Assembly: GCF_003286595.3 (NCBI RefSeq) | Contig: NZ_CP132985.1 | Span: forward strand, 868,001-932,000 | Length of the DNA stretch: 64,000 nt | DNA from: Aerococcus mictus | Lineage (GTDB): Bacteria; Bacillota; Bacilli; Lactobacillales; Aerococcaceae | Reading direction: 5' to 3' | Shown: in pieces, positions 51,155-60,007 of the stretch | Position numbering within the stretch: position 1 is the first letter of the stretch | How the letters are laid out: each line of letters begins with the position of its first letter | Notes under the pieces: generated by a model | Databases searched by the model: none | Seen by the model: the letters and a program-made list of their open reading frames with translations, nothing else | Told to the model about the DNA's origin: nothing | Translations under genes and position numbers: made by a program

Positions 51155-51619
51155 GTGACAAAGAAGAAGCAAGACAATGTGGTAGCGACAAATCGCAAAG
51201 CGAATCATGATTATATCATTGAAGATACTATTGAAGCTGGTCTTGTCTTAACTGGAACAGAAATTAAATCGATTCGTAAGGGGAAGGTAAACTTAAAGGA
51301 TTCCTTTGCCCGGGTAGAAAATGGTCAGGTATGGGTCTATGGGATGCATGTGAGTCCCTTTGAACAAGGCAACCGTTTTAACCCGGATCCTATGCGGCCA
51401 AGAAAATTATTATTAAAGAAACGTGAAATCAATCGCCTAGCTAAGCATGTTAGCCAAGAAGGTTATGCGATTATCCCACTACGGATGTATATTAAAAGAG
51501 GCTTTGCTAAATTACTCATCGGCATTGGTAAAGGGAAGAAAAAATACGATAAGCGCCAAGCCTTAAAAGAAAAAGATATGAAGCGTGACATTAAACGGGC
51601 AATGAAAGAAAAATATTAA
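51155..51619 (+). CDS. smpB: SsrA-binding protein SmpB
   Basis: A 154-residue tmRNA partner. The family shows [10 protein letters not shown] (residues 10-19), [19 protein letters not shown], and [11 protein letters not shown]. The C-terminal tail is basic and helical, needed for entry into the decoding site. The start is GTG with AGGGGAGAAA upstream. It follows rnr by 21 bp; its RNA partner lies 2.1 kb on at 53709. Confidence 0.97.
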   Translation: MTKKKQDNVVATNRKANHDYIIEDTIEAGLVLTGTEIKSIRKGKVNLKDSFARVENGQVWVYGMHVSPFEQGNRFNPDPMRPRKLLLKKREINRLAKHVSQEGYAIIPLRMYIKRGFAKLLIGIGKGKKKYDKRQALKEKDMKRDIKRAMKEKY

Positions 51620-51658
51620 AAGGTTATTTCTTGTGTTATAAAAGAACAAGGATTCATA

Positions 51659-51742
51659 AAAAGGACTATGACCTGTAAGAGTTCCCCAAAAGTTAGACTA
51701 AATGTCAAACTTTTGAGACTTGCTACAGGTCGTAGTCCTTTT
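51659..51742. repeat. Long nested hairpin between smpB and the AraC-type gene
   Basis: A 19-bp outer stem (51659-51677 with 51724-51742, one G-U) encloses an inner stem (51687-51698 with 51704-51715, one mismatch). T/A runs at both ends allow bidirectional termination of the convergent genes. Its length and the AAAAGTTAGAC text recall a terminal inverted repeat of IS3-like elements or a MITE; no transposase is present. Confidence 0.65.
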
Positions 51743-51814
51743 AATTATTTAAAAGGGGCGTTAGGTCGGAAGAAATATGATATAGAAAATCAGCTATTTG
51801 GCTACTGTGAGTGA

Positions 51815-52687
51815 TTAATTGTTTTCTTTATTATCTTGGCTATGCTCTTTCCGATATTGACTAGGTGAGATGCCATTTAGTCTTTTAAACATTTTTGAGA
51901 AATATGAAGCTGAGCCAAAGCCTACCAATTTACCGACATGACTGATACTAAAATTGGTGGCCTTCAGTAGCTGCTTGGTTTTATCTATTCTTACTTTAAT
52001 TAAATAATCAATCGGAGACGCGGAAAAGGCCTCTGAAAAAAGACGAATCATATAGTATTTATTCATACTGATTAAATTACTGAGATGGTCCAAACTAATA
52101 TCCTTGGTATAATAGTTATCAATATACTTTTTCAGCCAGTGAATTTTTTCCTCATTGGTAAATTCACTTTTTAAGGCGAATAAATTTTTTTGCTGGAAAT
52201 ATATTCGAGTAAATAACATTTGGATCAGCATTTGTAAGATGGTTTCTTTTTCGTCCTCTTCAAGCTCACCTTTTTTATCTTCGTAGTCAATTAATTGTAA
52301 ATAATTTTCAATCCCTTTATGAGTGTCTTGACAACAAGCAATGTTTTCATGCGATAGTTTAAAACTTTGATTACGGCCGACTAGACTGATGATCGATAAT
52401 TCATACCATTTTTCTAAAGCTTCCGCATCGATATCTTGGGCTTTTAAATGGGCTCTGTTGTTAATAATACAATAGCTGTTATTATCCATAATATAATTTT
52501 TATCATCAGAATTTATAGTTAGAAAGCCTTCTTTGCAGTAAATAATGATTAATTCATTAGGTCTTTGATCGCTAAAGAGGAGGATTGATTCTAATTGCTT
52601 ATCCTTCCTGCGGTCAAAGTAGCGTATACTTTTAAAATGAAGTTCAAGTTGAAGAAGACGGTTTCTAACGAGTTGCTCACGTTCCAT
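51815..52687 (-). CDS. AraC-family transcriptional regulator
   Basis: A 290-residue protein with an N-terminal ligand or dimer region (about 1-160) and two C-terminal HTH motifs (about 190-285; YMIRLFSEAFSASPIDYLI, then VGFGSASYFSKMFKRLNG). The N-terminus does not resemble a known sugar sensor clearly. SD AGAGGAAG. It is transcribed away from the phosphatase gene at 52859, so that gene is a possible target; otherwise unknown. Confidence 0.85.
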   Translation of the reverse strand: MEREQLVRNRLLQLELHFKSIRYFDRRKDKQLESILLFSDQRPNELIIIYCKEGFLTINSDDKNYIMDNNSYCIINNRAHLKAQDIDAEALEKWYELSIISLVGRNQSFKLSHENIACCQDTHKGIENYLQLIDYEDKKGELEEDEKETILQMLIQMLFTRIYFQQKNLFALKSEFTNEEKIHWLKKYIDNYYTKDISLDHLSNLISMNKYYMIRLFSEAFSASPIDYLIKVRIDKTKQLLKATNFSISHVGKLVGFGSASYFSKMFKRLNGISPSQYRKEHSQDNKENN

Positions 52688-52858
52688 AGGAAATCTTCCT
52701 CTTTCTAGACTTAAGAATAGAAATATCTTTTTATATCTAAATAAATTATATCAGAAAAGTTTTAGTAAACGTTTTATAATTTGATATGTTTCGCTAAAAT
52801 GAGCATTTTTTGTTATGATAGTTTCAGGTTTATCAGTATGAATGCGAGGTTGAAAGAA

Positions 52859-53578
52859 ATGAGTAAAGGTGTAACAATTTATTTTATGCGTCATGGCCAA
52901 ACCTACCTCAACCACTATCATCGGATCCAAGGTTGGGCGGATGCGCCTTTAACAGAGAAGGGTAAACGCGATGCCCAAAGGAGCGCCATAGGTTTACGTG
53001 ATGTTAATTTCTCGGCTGTCTATACCAGTGATTTGCAACGGACTGTAGCCACAGCGGAGATTATTTTAAAATATAATTACCATGCTGGTTCCAACCTTCC
53101 AATTAATAAACGTAAAGCCTTTCGGGAACAGTTCTTTGGGAGCTTTGAAGGGCTAGAAGTTGAACGGATCTGGGGAAAAGTCTCTGACTATATCGAGAAT
53201 GAAAAGCAGGACTTGTTAACTACAAATGACCGTGTGAAGGTAGAAATGGATACTTTCCATGAATTAGATCCCACCCATGATGCCGAGGATTTTATGACAT
53301 TCTGGCTACGGGTTGAATTAGGCTTGATCGATGTGATTACCGCCCATCGTGAAACTGATCAAAATATTCTGATTGTGAGTCATGGCATGACGATTCGCAA
53401 TATGATCCATGAATTAATCCCAGAATTTTCTCTAGGTGAACCCTTAGATAATGCTAGTGTATCTATTGTTAGGTATCAAGATGGTTTTTACCATTTGGAA
53501 GCCTATAATCAAACTGATCATTTTGCTTTAGAGGAAAAAATTGATGATGTGAATAAGGACCGGGAAAGAAAAGAATAA
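52859..53578 (+). CDS. Histidine phosphatase family protein (PGAM-like)
   Basis: A 239-residue enzyme with the phospho-histidine motif MRHGQTYLN near residue 10, a second His in VSHGMTIRNM (about 183) and Glu in FREQFFGSFEG. Family members are phosphatases or cofactor-dependent mutases; the insert and motif form suggest a broad phosphatase rather than a GpmA mutase. ATG 52859 follows GAGGTTGAAAGAA. It probably has its own promoter (TATAAT at 52775-52780). Confidence 0.8.
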   Translation: MSKGVTIYFMRHGQTYLNHYHRIQGWADAPLTEKGKRDAQRSAIGLRDVNFSAVYTSDLQRTVATAEIILKYNYHAGSNLPINKRKAFREQFFGSFEGLEVERIWGKVSDYIENEKQDLLTTNDRVKVEMDTFHELDPTHDAEDFMTFWLRVELGLIDVITAHRETDQNILIVSHGMTIRNMIHELIPEFSLGEPLDNASVSIVRYQDGFYHLEAYNQTDHFALEEKIDDVNKDRERKE

Positions 53579-53662
53579 GTCTCAGCAAGACCTTTGACAA
53601 ATTACGGGGATCAAGTTAACTATAAGAAAAATGAAGTTGAAGTTTTGAATGGAGCGTAAATC

Positions 53663-53692
53663 TTGACTTTTCGGTAAGATGTTTGTTATATT
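53663..53692 (+). promoter_or_regulatory. Promoter of ssrA
   Basis: TTGACT (53663-53668), 18-bp spacer, TATATT (53687-53692) with an extended TGT. Confidence 0.75.
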
Positions 53693-53708
53693 AGAAAAGT
53701 ATCCCTTT

Positions 53709-54067
53709 GGGGGTGTTTTTTGGATTCGACAGGCATCAGACCGGGGTACAGCTACATTTCGGAGGTTACGTCTCCGTCATAAACGTTAACTTAAATTTAA
53801 TTGACAAAAACGAAAGTCAATCTTTAGCATTCGCTGCCTAGCAGCATGCTAAGATCTGCCTAGTATCGCCCATGTATTAGTTACAGGTCTCATTGAAGTG
53901 GGATACGTCTTGCGCTTCCGCCTGGAGCAATAGAAAGAGAATAATCAGGTACGCAAGCTAGTAGGTTTGTTTATTGACCTCTAGTACGCTTAATCAACAA
54001 TAAACTATGAGTGTAAAAGCTGTATTAGCGGGGTGTCTGGACAGGGGTTCGACTCCCCTCACCTCCA
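53709..54067 (+). ncRNA. ssrA: Transfer-messenger RNA (tmRNA)
   Basis: A 359-nt RNA with a tRNA-like end (GGGGGTG/CACCTCC acceptor, GGTTCGACTCCCC T arm) and a 5' segment GGATTCGACAGGCAT. By alignment with Bacillus, the resume codon is GAC and the tag is (A)DKNESQSLAFAA followed by TAG. It rescues stalled ribosomes with SmpB (51155) and RNase R. CCA is not encoded; the 3' end is A54067. Confidence 0.95.
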
Positions 54068-54081
54068 TAAATAGTAAGCAT

Positions 54082-54107
54082 AAGCGGTCGTTAGTGGCCG
54101 CTTTTTT
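54082..54107 (+). terminator. Terminator after ssrA
   Basis: AAGCGGTC/GGCCGCTT type stem (one G-U) with a 6-nt loop, then six T. The stretch 54108-54272 holds nothing I can identify. Confidence 0.88.
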
Positions 54108-54272
54108 GCTTTAATCGCTTTTTAGATGTTGTTATTTACTTCTAATTTTATCCAAAATCATCTCACTGTTTAACTTACTTTGAACCAAATATACCTTATT
54201 CCCATTCAAGCTTGCACGAAACCAAGCAATTTTAACTTTTTGCTTTCATATGAAATATTTTTACTTTTTGTG

Positions 54273-54301
54273 TTGACATAAGCAAGTGTCCTTGCTACAA
54301 T
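54273..54301 (+). promoter_or_regulatory. Promoter for pyrF-pyrE
   Basis: Perfect TTGACA (54273-54278), 17-bp spacer, TACAAT (54296-54301). Confidence 0.85.
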
Positions 54302-54332
54302 ACTTGTGATTTAGAGCGAGACTCTATACTTT

Positions 54333-54445
54333 AATTCTGTCCAGAGAGGCACGAAAAGTGATGATAAGAATACCTATAAGTGTGCATACTTATAGCTAAT
54401 TATGATGACTTTAAGGGCCTAGACAGAATTGTCTAGGTCTTTTTT
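54333..54445 (+). promoter_or_regulatory. PyrR-type attenuator before pyrF
   Basis: The PyrR-binding sequence TCCAGAGAGGC is at 54340-54350. A terminator (stem 54418-54425 with 54430-54437, then T run) follows. AATTCTGTC (54333-54341) is fully complementary to GACAGAATT (54422-54430), forming an antiterminator that excludes the terminator. UMP-bound PyrR should stop transcription before pyrF. Confidence 0.88.
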
Positions 54446-54463
54446 CGTTAAAGAGGTGAAAAA

Positions 54464-55159
54464 ATGGAAACATTATATGTGGCGTTGGATTTTAAAACAG
54501 AAGCGGAAACTTTTGATTTTTTAAAATTATTTGAAGGCCGCCAAATCGGGGTCAAGGTAGGTATGTCGCAATTTTATATGTCAGGACCAAGTATCATTGA
54601 GCGTTTATGTGATATGGGACATGAAGTCTTTCTTGATTTGAAGTGTCATGATATTCCTAATACGGTTTACCTAGCCATGTTACAGCTTAGTCAATTACCG
54701 ATTGAACTCGTGACCATTCATGCCATGGGTGGTAAAGAAATGATGCGAGCTGCGGTTAAAGGGGTTCAAGAAGGCAAACATCAACCAAAAGTTCTTGCAA
54801 TCACCCAACTGACCTCAACGAACCAAGAAATGTTAAATAATCAATTACAAATTCCTGGCACTGTCGCTGAATCGGTCGAACATTTGACCCGCTTAGCATT
54901 AGACAGTGGCGTGGATGGCCTAGTTTCTTCGGTGCAAGAAAGTAAAATGATTAAGGAAGTTTCCAAAGGGCAATTACTTAGCTTAACACCAGGGATTCGT
55001 TTGAATAAGAATGCTCACGATGACCAAGAAAGAATTGCTAGTCCAGAAGAAGCCCGAGCCAACGGTGCTGATTACATTGTAGTGGGCCGTCCGATTATTC
55101 AGGCCGACGATCCAGTGAGAGCTTATGAAGAAATGAAAGAACATTGGGAGGGTAAATAG
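54464..55159 (+). CDS. pyrF: Orotidine 5'-phosphate decarboxylase
   Basis: The 231-residue TIM barrel converts OMP to UMP. The catalytic DLKCHDIPNTV (Asp-Lys-x-x-Asp core) is near residue 59 and TPGIRL and IVVGRPI close the phosphate site. SD AAAGAGGTG. Its stop abuts the pyrE start. pyrR itself is not in the window. Confidence 0.97.
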   Translation: METLYVALDFKTEAETFDFLKLFEGRQIGVKVGMSQFYMSGPSIIERLCDMGHEVFLDLKCHDIPNTVYLAMLQLSQLPIELVTIHAMGGKEMMRAAVKGVQEGKHQPKVLAITQLTSTNQEMLNNQLQIPGTVAESVEHLTRLALDSGVDGLVSSVQESKMIKEVSKGQLLSLTPGIRLNKNAHDDQERIASPEEARANGADYIVVGRPIIQADDPVRAYEEMKEHWEGK

Positions 55160-55795
55160 ATGAGTCAAAATATTAAACGCGAAGTTGCCGAAGCATTATT
55201 AGATCATGAAGCCGTGATTATCCGTAATGAGGATTGGTTTACCTGGGCCAGTGGGATTAAGAGCCCAATTTACTGTGATAATCGTCAATTAATGAGTTAT
55301 CCCAAGGCCCGTAAGTTGGTGGCTCAAGCCCTAGCTAACTTGATCAAAGAAAAATATCCTAATGTGACCTGTATTGCTGGGACCGCGACAGCCGGGATTC
55401 CTCATGCTGCTTGGGTGAGTGAAATTTTAGACTTACCTATGGTGTATGTTCGCTCTAAGGCTAAAGACCATGGGAGACAATCGCAAATTGAAGGTCACCT
55501 AGAGGCTGACGACCAAGTGGTATTGATTGATGACCTCATTTCAACAGGTGGTAGCGTCTTGGAAGCTTGTCAACCCGTTGCTAAAGAGTGTTCAGTGATT
55601 GGCGTCGCTGCAATTTTCACCTATGAATTGGATCGGGCCAAGAAAAACTTCCAAGCTGCTAATATCCCACTAGCCGTACTGAGCGATTTCCATAGTTTAT
55701 TAGAAGTTGCTAAAGAAAAACATGACTTTAGCCAAGCAGACATGGATAATATCTTGGATTGGCACCGTCAACTGAACCAGTCTTCCAATAAGTAA
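55160..55795 (+). CDS. pyrE: Orotate phosphoribosyltransferase
   Basis: The 211-residue enzyme joins orotate and PRPP to give OMP. The PRPP motif VVLIDDLISTGGSV is near residue 118 and YVRSKAKDHG provides the flexible loop region. It begins directly after the pyrF stop, with GGGAGG inside pyrF as SD. Confidence 0.97.
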   Translation: MSQNIKREVAEALLDHEAVIIRNEDWFTWASGIKSPIYCDNRQLMSYPKARKLVAQALANLIKEKYPNVTCIAGTATAGIPHAAWVSEILDLPMVYVRSKAKDHGRQSQIEGHLEADDQVVLIDDLISTGGSVLEACQPVAKECSVIGVAAIFTYELDRAKKNFQAANIPLAVLSDFHSLLEVAKEKHDFSQADMDNILDWHRQLNQSSNK

Positions 55796-55864
55796 AAGTG
55801 ACTGCTAACAGTCAAAAGAGTTAAATAATAAATACCTGTGAGTATTTGTTTAAGGAGTGTAAAA

Positions 55865-57076
55865 ATGGAAAATAAGAAAAAAGCTGTTATTTCAAGTATC
55901 ATTGCCTCAGGTACCGATGACCTCAACGTAATGTTTCTATCCTTTTCAATGGCAAGCATTATTAGTGAGTTTTCACTATCAGGTGCCCAAGCGGGAGCTA
56001 TCGCTACCATAACTAACTTGGGGATGTTATTAGGTGGATTAATTTTTGGATATCTGGGCGACCGTTACCATAAGCTAAACATCTTAAAGATAACCCTGCT
56101 TATCTTTTCTTTAGCCTCAGGAGCAATTGCTTTTGCGCCTTCGATCACTATGCTTTATATCTTACGTTTCATTGCCGGTATTGGTGTCGGTGGTGAGTAC
56201 GGAATCGCTTTAGGAATCATGGCTCAAATTGTCCCCGTTCATAAAATGGGACGGATTTCTGCTTTAAATGGGGTAGCTGGCCAAGTCGGCTCGATTACTT
56301 CAGCTGCTCTAGCGGGATTATTCTTGAGTCACCTAGGTTGGCGCGGATTGTTCTTATTTGGTCTCGCTCCTTTACTCCTTGTATTATATATGCAAGTAGC
56401 TATTAAAGATGAAAAAGAATTTTACCCGGTAAAAAATGATTCAGCTCTCGATAAAAGTGAAAAAATTAATTTTGCTGTTTTATTTAAAGACTTGCGGACC
56501 AGTTACCAAACCATTGCACTTATGTTAATGTGTACGGTTCAAATTGCTGGCTACTTTGGCATGATGAATTGGTTGCCAACCATTATGCAAGAACAAGCCG
56601 GCCTCAGTGTGCAAGGTTCATCATTATGGATGATTAGTACCATTTTGGGCATGTCCTTGGGTATGGTTGTCTTTGGCCGACTATTTGACCAATTTGGCCC
56701 TCGGCTAATGTTTGGTGCTTTCTTACTTGCATCAGCGTTTGGTGTCTACTTGTTTAGCCAAATTACCTCACCACTTGGAATGCTATTTGGCGGAGCCATG
56801 ATGGGATTCTTTGTCAATGGGATGTTCCCGGGATATGGAGCAACGGTTTCTTACCTATACCCTAAGTCCGTCCAAAGTATGGCCAATAATTTAATCTTAA
56901 ACGTTGGACGAGCAGTAGGTGGATTTTCTTCAATGATTATTGGGATCATTATGGAACATGGTAATGTGACCATGGTTATGCTCTTCCTATCATGTCTTTA
57001 TATCTTCTCTTTTGTGGTCATGTTAACCATTCCTGGGATCAAGCAAAAATCTTTTAAAAAAGTTTATGCCCAATAA
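55865..57076 (+). CDS. MFS transporter linked to pyrimidine genes
   Basis: A 403-residue, 12-helix major facilitator with the loop 2-3 motif GYLGDRYHKLNILK and GVGGEYGIALGIM in helix 4, resembling the aromatic acid/sugar-acid proton symporter branch. It lies 69 bp after pyrE with only a weak hairpin between, so it probably shares the PyrR-controlled transcript. An organic anion such as orotate is a plausible substrate, by context only. ATG 55865 follows TAAGGAGTG. Confidence 0.8.
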   Translation: MENKKKAVISSIIASGTDDLNVMFLSFSMASIISEFSLSGAQAGAIATITNLGMLLGGLIFGYLGDRYHKLNILKITLLIFSLASGAIAFAPSITMLYILRFIAGIGVGGEYGIALGIMAQIVPVHKMGRISALNGVAGQVGSITSAALAGLFLSHLGWRGLFLFGLAPLLLVLYMQVAIKDEKEFYPVKNDSALDKSEKINFAVLFKDLRTSYQTIALMLMCTVQIAGYFGMMNWLPTIMQEQAGLSVQGSSLWMISTILGMSLGMVVFGRLFDQFGPRLMFGAFLLASAFGVYLFSQITSPLGMLFGGAMMGFFVNGMFPGYGATVSYLYPKSVQSMANNLILNVGRAVGGFSSMIIGIIMEHGNVTMVMLFLSCLYIFSFVVMLTIPGIKQKSFKKVYAQ

Positions 57077-57178
57077 ATTAGGAGTTATTCATAGAAAGCC
57101 TATAGCTTATTAAAGGCTTACCAAGTCAATGATAAATAACCAAACCGTATTGAGATCGGTGTGGCTAAGACAAAGGAG

Positions 57179-57463
57179 AGTGTGACAAAAGTCAAAAGAG
57201 CCCTGAAGAGCTACGCATACTATATCTGTAACTCGCTCTTCGCTTCGAACAGCTATAGCAACTGGAACAAACTATGGAAGATAGGCGAGAGCCTATCGCA
57301 CATAGTTCGTAGTTGGGTTCAATTTGGCAGACTTGGAGTGGTTTCACAAGTCAGAAACAAGCGAATGCTTCGCTTTTATTCTGACTTACTCCAACCATCC
57401 AAGCCTATACGCCAAATCTTACACCCTGTATGAAGTGGACGTCAGGGCTGACTTTTGGAACAC
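57179..57463. repeat. Multi-hairpin, repeat-like element of about 285 bp
   Basis: Imperfect outer repeats (GTGTGACAAAAGTC with GAGCCCTGA at the left; TCAGGGCTGACTTTTGGAACAC at the right, quoted in part) enclose at least two strong hairpins: AACTATG..ATAGGC-GAGA-GCCTAT..CATAGTT (57270-57307 area) and a long one whose arms are ACTTGGAGTGG..AGTCAGAA and TTCTGACTTACTCC..CCAAG, capped by AAGCG/CGCTT. A 90-codon open frame (57161-57433) runs through but has no SD and looks accidental. It may be a MITE or structured intergenic repeat. Confidence 0.55.
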
Positions 57464-57491
57464 GTTTTGAATAGATAGTTTGTATTTTGAA

Positions 57492-57527
57492 AAGAGGCTA
57501 GGACTTTTGTCCCAGCTTCTTTTTTGT
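57492..57527 (+). terminator. Terminator after the MFS/repeat region
   Basis: A stem AGAGGCTAGGAC/GTCCCAGCTTCT with one A-C mismatch, then six T. Confidence 0.8.
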
Positions 57528-57572
57528 TTTTTTCACTAATTCTTATGCGCGTCAATAATAAAAAGAATATAT

Positions 57573-57608
57573 AAAAGGTGCTGATAAGCCATAATGTTTA
57601 TCAGCACC
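57573..57608 (-). terminator. Terminator of phoU
   Basis: A perfect 11-bp stem GGTGCTGATAA/TTATCAGCACC (57577-57587 with 57598-57608), followed by TTTTAT on the reverse strand. Confidence 0.85.
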
Positions 57609-57636
57609 TAATAAAGTGAAAATTATATTTTCTTAT

Positions 57637-58308
57637 TTAGCCGTTAAGATCGACAACCTTGCCTTCATCTAAATAGATAATGCGTTCGCAGAGGTTGGTC
57701 ACGTAGTCACCCATGCGTTCTAGATTAGAAATCATGGAAATATATGAAGCACCAGTTACCACTAAGCTGTTATCCTTCTTCATATCTGACACGACTTGTG
57801 GGATTAGTTTATCAAAGTAGTGGTCAACTTTGGCGTCCATTTCTGCTGCCGCCTTAGCTTGTTGGTCATTACGGGTAACAAAGGCGTTAACAGCTAGCTC
57901 GGCCATTTCAATGACTGTATCAGTCATTATTTCTAGGTCAGATTCAATATTTTCTAAACGGGGTTCATCTGCGATCCGTAGAGCTCCTTTTGCAATAGAG
58001 ACGGCATGGTCACCCATTCTTTCAAGGTCAGCGCTGGCCTTAATGATGGAAATAATAAAGCGTAATTCATCGCCGATAGGGCTTTGTAGGGAAATTAGTC
58101 GGAAACATTCCTTATCAATGGCCACTTCATAAGCATTAATCTTTTCGTCATTTTTAATCACTTTTTCAGCGGCTTCATTATCATGGTTGAGAAGCGCATC
58201 AACAGCTTCTTCAATAGCTTTAGTAGTATCAATTCCCATACGTGTAAATTGACCATCTAAGGTCTTTAATTCTTCGACAAAGGCCTTTCTTAGTTGTGTC
58301 TTTTTCAT
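57637..58308 (-). CDS. phoU: Phosphate signalling protein PhoU
   Basis: A 223-residue all-helical protein with two tandem PhoU three-helix bundles (about 1-110 and 115-215), each with acidic metal-binding helix motifs (SADLERMGDHAVSIA and ISNLERMGDYVTN). PhoU restrains Pst phosphate uptake and PhoR kinase. Unusually, no pst genes adjoin it here. ATG 58308 follows GGGGAGTGAG; the earlier ATG at 58362 has none. Confidence 0.93.
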   Translation of the reverse strand: MKKTQLRKAFVEELKTLDGQFTRMGIDTTKAIEEAVDALLNHDNEAAEKVIKNDEKINAYEVAIDKECFRLISLQSPIGDELRFIISIIKASADLERMGDHAVSIAKGALRIADEPRLENIESDLEIMTDTVIEMAELAVNAFVTRNDQQAKAAAEMDAKVDHYFDKLIPQVVSDMKKDNSLVVTGASYISMISNLERMGDYVTNLCERIIYLDEGKVVDLNG

Positions 58309-58533
58309 TAAAAACTCACTCCCCGATATCTTATATAGAAATAGTATTTTACCATAATCCACTCATAAAGTAAAAGGAAGCCCTTACAATATTATTGATT
58401 ACTGGAATACTCATTTTCGTATCTCTATTTTAACATGAATGTTCTGAATAATTATCGTTTAAAAGTGATAGCTTTTTAATAAAAGTTAAAAAATGTTTCT
58501 AATATTGGCTTCTTTTCCGTAATATATTATTTG

Positions 58534-58562
58534 TTGACTTTTAGCTTATATATTGCTAATCT
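58534..58562 (+). promoter_or_regulatory. Possible promoter for lysA-ddh
   Basis: TTGACT (58534-58539), 17-bp spacer, TAATCT (58557-58562), with extended TGC. The stretch 58309-58533 shows nothing else; no lysine riboswitch core is visible. Confidence 0.45.
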
Positions 58563-58660
58563 TTCAATAAATTTAATGAGTAGACTGACAATTTGATCAC
58601 TAAAAGCAGTTTTTAGGGTAAAATAGTTAGTATCATGAAAAAATATCTAGGAGGCAAAAT

Positions 58661-59977
58661 ATGAAACTGACGCAACACATGCAAGTGGTTAATAATGAAT
58701 TAAACATTGCCGATATTCCTGTTTCTCGTCTGAAGGAAGAGTACGGAACTCCGCTTTATATTTATGATCAAAAGGGGATTAAAGATCAAGCGAAAATATT
58801 TATCAATGGCTTTCATTCTAAAAAGTTTACTACTCATATTATCTATGCCTCCAAGGCCTTTTTAAACCTTTATATCGCTCAACTAATCAATGAACAGGGC
58901 TGTTATCTTGATGCCGTTAGTGGTGGGGAAATTTACACCCTTTTGGCAGCTGGTGTTCCAGGTGAAAAAATATATTTCCATGGCAATAATAAAACAGAGT
59001 CAGAGATCATTCTAGCTCTTGAGCAAGGGATTGGAACATTTGTTATTGATAGCCAGACTGATTTTTATAAAGTAGAGAAAATTGCTAAATCGCTTAATAA
59101 ACAGGCTAAGGTCCTTTTGAGAATTAATCCAGGGATTGAAGCAAGCACCCATAAATATATCCAAACTAGCCGCGATGATTCTAAATTTGGTATGAGTAGC
59201 CATGATGAGGATACGGTGGCTTTGGTTAAAGAGATGGTTAAGAGCGATTGGCTCGACTTTGCCGGTTTCCATTGTCATATCGGCTCACAAATATTAGAAG
59301 AAAGATTCTTCTTTGAAGAAGCCGATTTAATGTTGGGATTCTGTCGGCAAATGGAAGAAGAAACCGGCTGCCAGGTAAGAGAGATTAACCTGGGCGGCGG
59401 TTTTGGCGTGTACTATAGCCAAGCAGATCGTCCTTTTGATTATGAGAAATTTTTACAAAGCTATATTCAGGTCATTGAAGCAGCAATTGATCAATATGGC
59501 TTAGAGCATGTCGATACCGTAAGCATTGAGCCGGGACGGGCTTTAATTAATGATTTCGGGACAGCTCTTTATAGCGTTGGGGGTGTCAAACATACCCTGG
59601 CTGGTAAACCCTTTGTCTTTGTCGATGGTGGGATGTCAGACAATATTCGCCCAGCCCTGTATCAAGCCAAATATGAAGCGGCCTTAGCTAATCGGATGAA
59701 TGATGAGGTCGAAGGGGAGTACCGCGTGGCAGGAAAATTGTGTGAAACTGGTGACCAGTTGGTTCAAGATGCTCCCTTGCCAGAGGCTCGGATCGGGGAC
59801 CTCTTGGTGATTCCTCGAGTAGGGGCTTATACTTATACAATGAGTTCGAATTATAATCGTCTGGGACGTCCAGCCCTGGTCTTTGTCGAGGATGGGCAAT
59901 CTTATTTGGCTGTCAAACGAGAAAGCTACCAAGATTTGCTCAGAAACGACTATAATTATAAGAATAAAGAAGATTAG
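58661..59977 (+). CDS. lysA: Diaminopimelate decarboxylase
   Basis: The 438-residue PLP enzyme converts meso-diaminopimelate to lysine. The PLP Lys is in IYASKAFLNL (about 65), HCHIGSQI and GGGFGVYY follow, EPGRALI binds phosphate, and CETGD and Y near the C-terminus complete the active site. SD CTAGGAGGC. Followed 30 bp on by ddh, so the two last steps of lysine synthesis are encoded together. Confidence 0.97.
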   Translation: MKLTQHMQVVNNELNIADIPVSRLKEEYGTPLYIYDQKGIKDQAKIFINGFHSKKFTTHIIYASKAFLNLYIAQLINEQGCYLDAVSGGEIYTLLAAGVPGEKIYFHGNNKTESEIILALEQGIGTFVIDSQTDFYKVEKIAKSLNKQAKVLLRINPGIEASTHKYIQTSRDDSKFGMSSHDEDTVALVKEMVKSDWLDFAGFHCHIGSQILEERFFFEEADLMLGFCRQMEEETGCQVREINLGGGFGVYYSQADRPFDYEKFLQSYIQVIEAAIDQYGLEHVDTVSIEPGRALINDFGTALYSVGGVKHTLAGKPFVFVDGGMSDNIRPALYQAKYEAALANRMNDEVEGEYRVAGKLCETGDQLVQDAPLPEARIGDLLVIPRVGAYTYTMSSNYNRLGRPALVFVEDGQSYLAVKRESYQDLLRNDYNYKNKED

Positions 59978-60007
59978 TTTTATTAGAATTTAAAGGAGGA
60001 AACAAAA

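Noticed and set aside
57161..57433. 90-codon open frame
   Set aside because: No SD, runs through a set of perfect hairpins, and the sequence lacks protein-like conservation; treated as part of the structured element.
58309..58660. Lysine riboswitch before lysA
   Set aside because: The conserved lysine aptamer core is absent.
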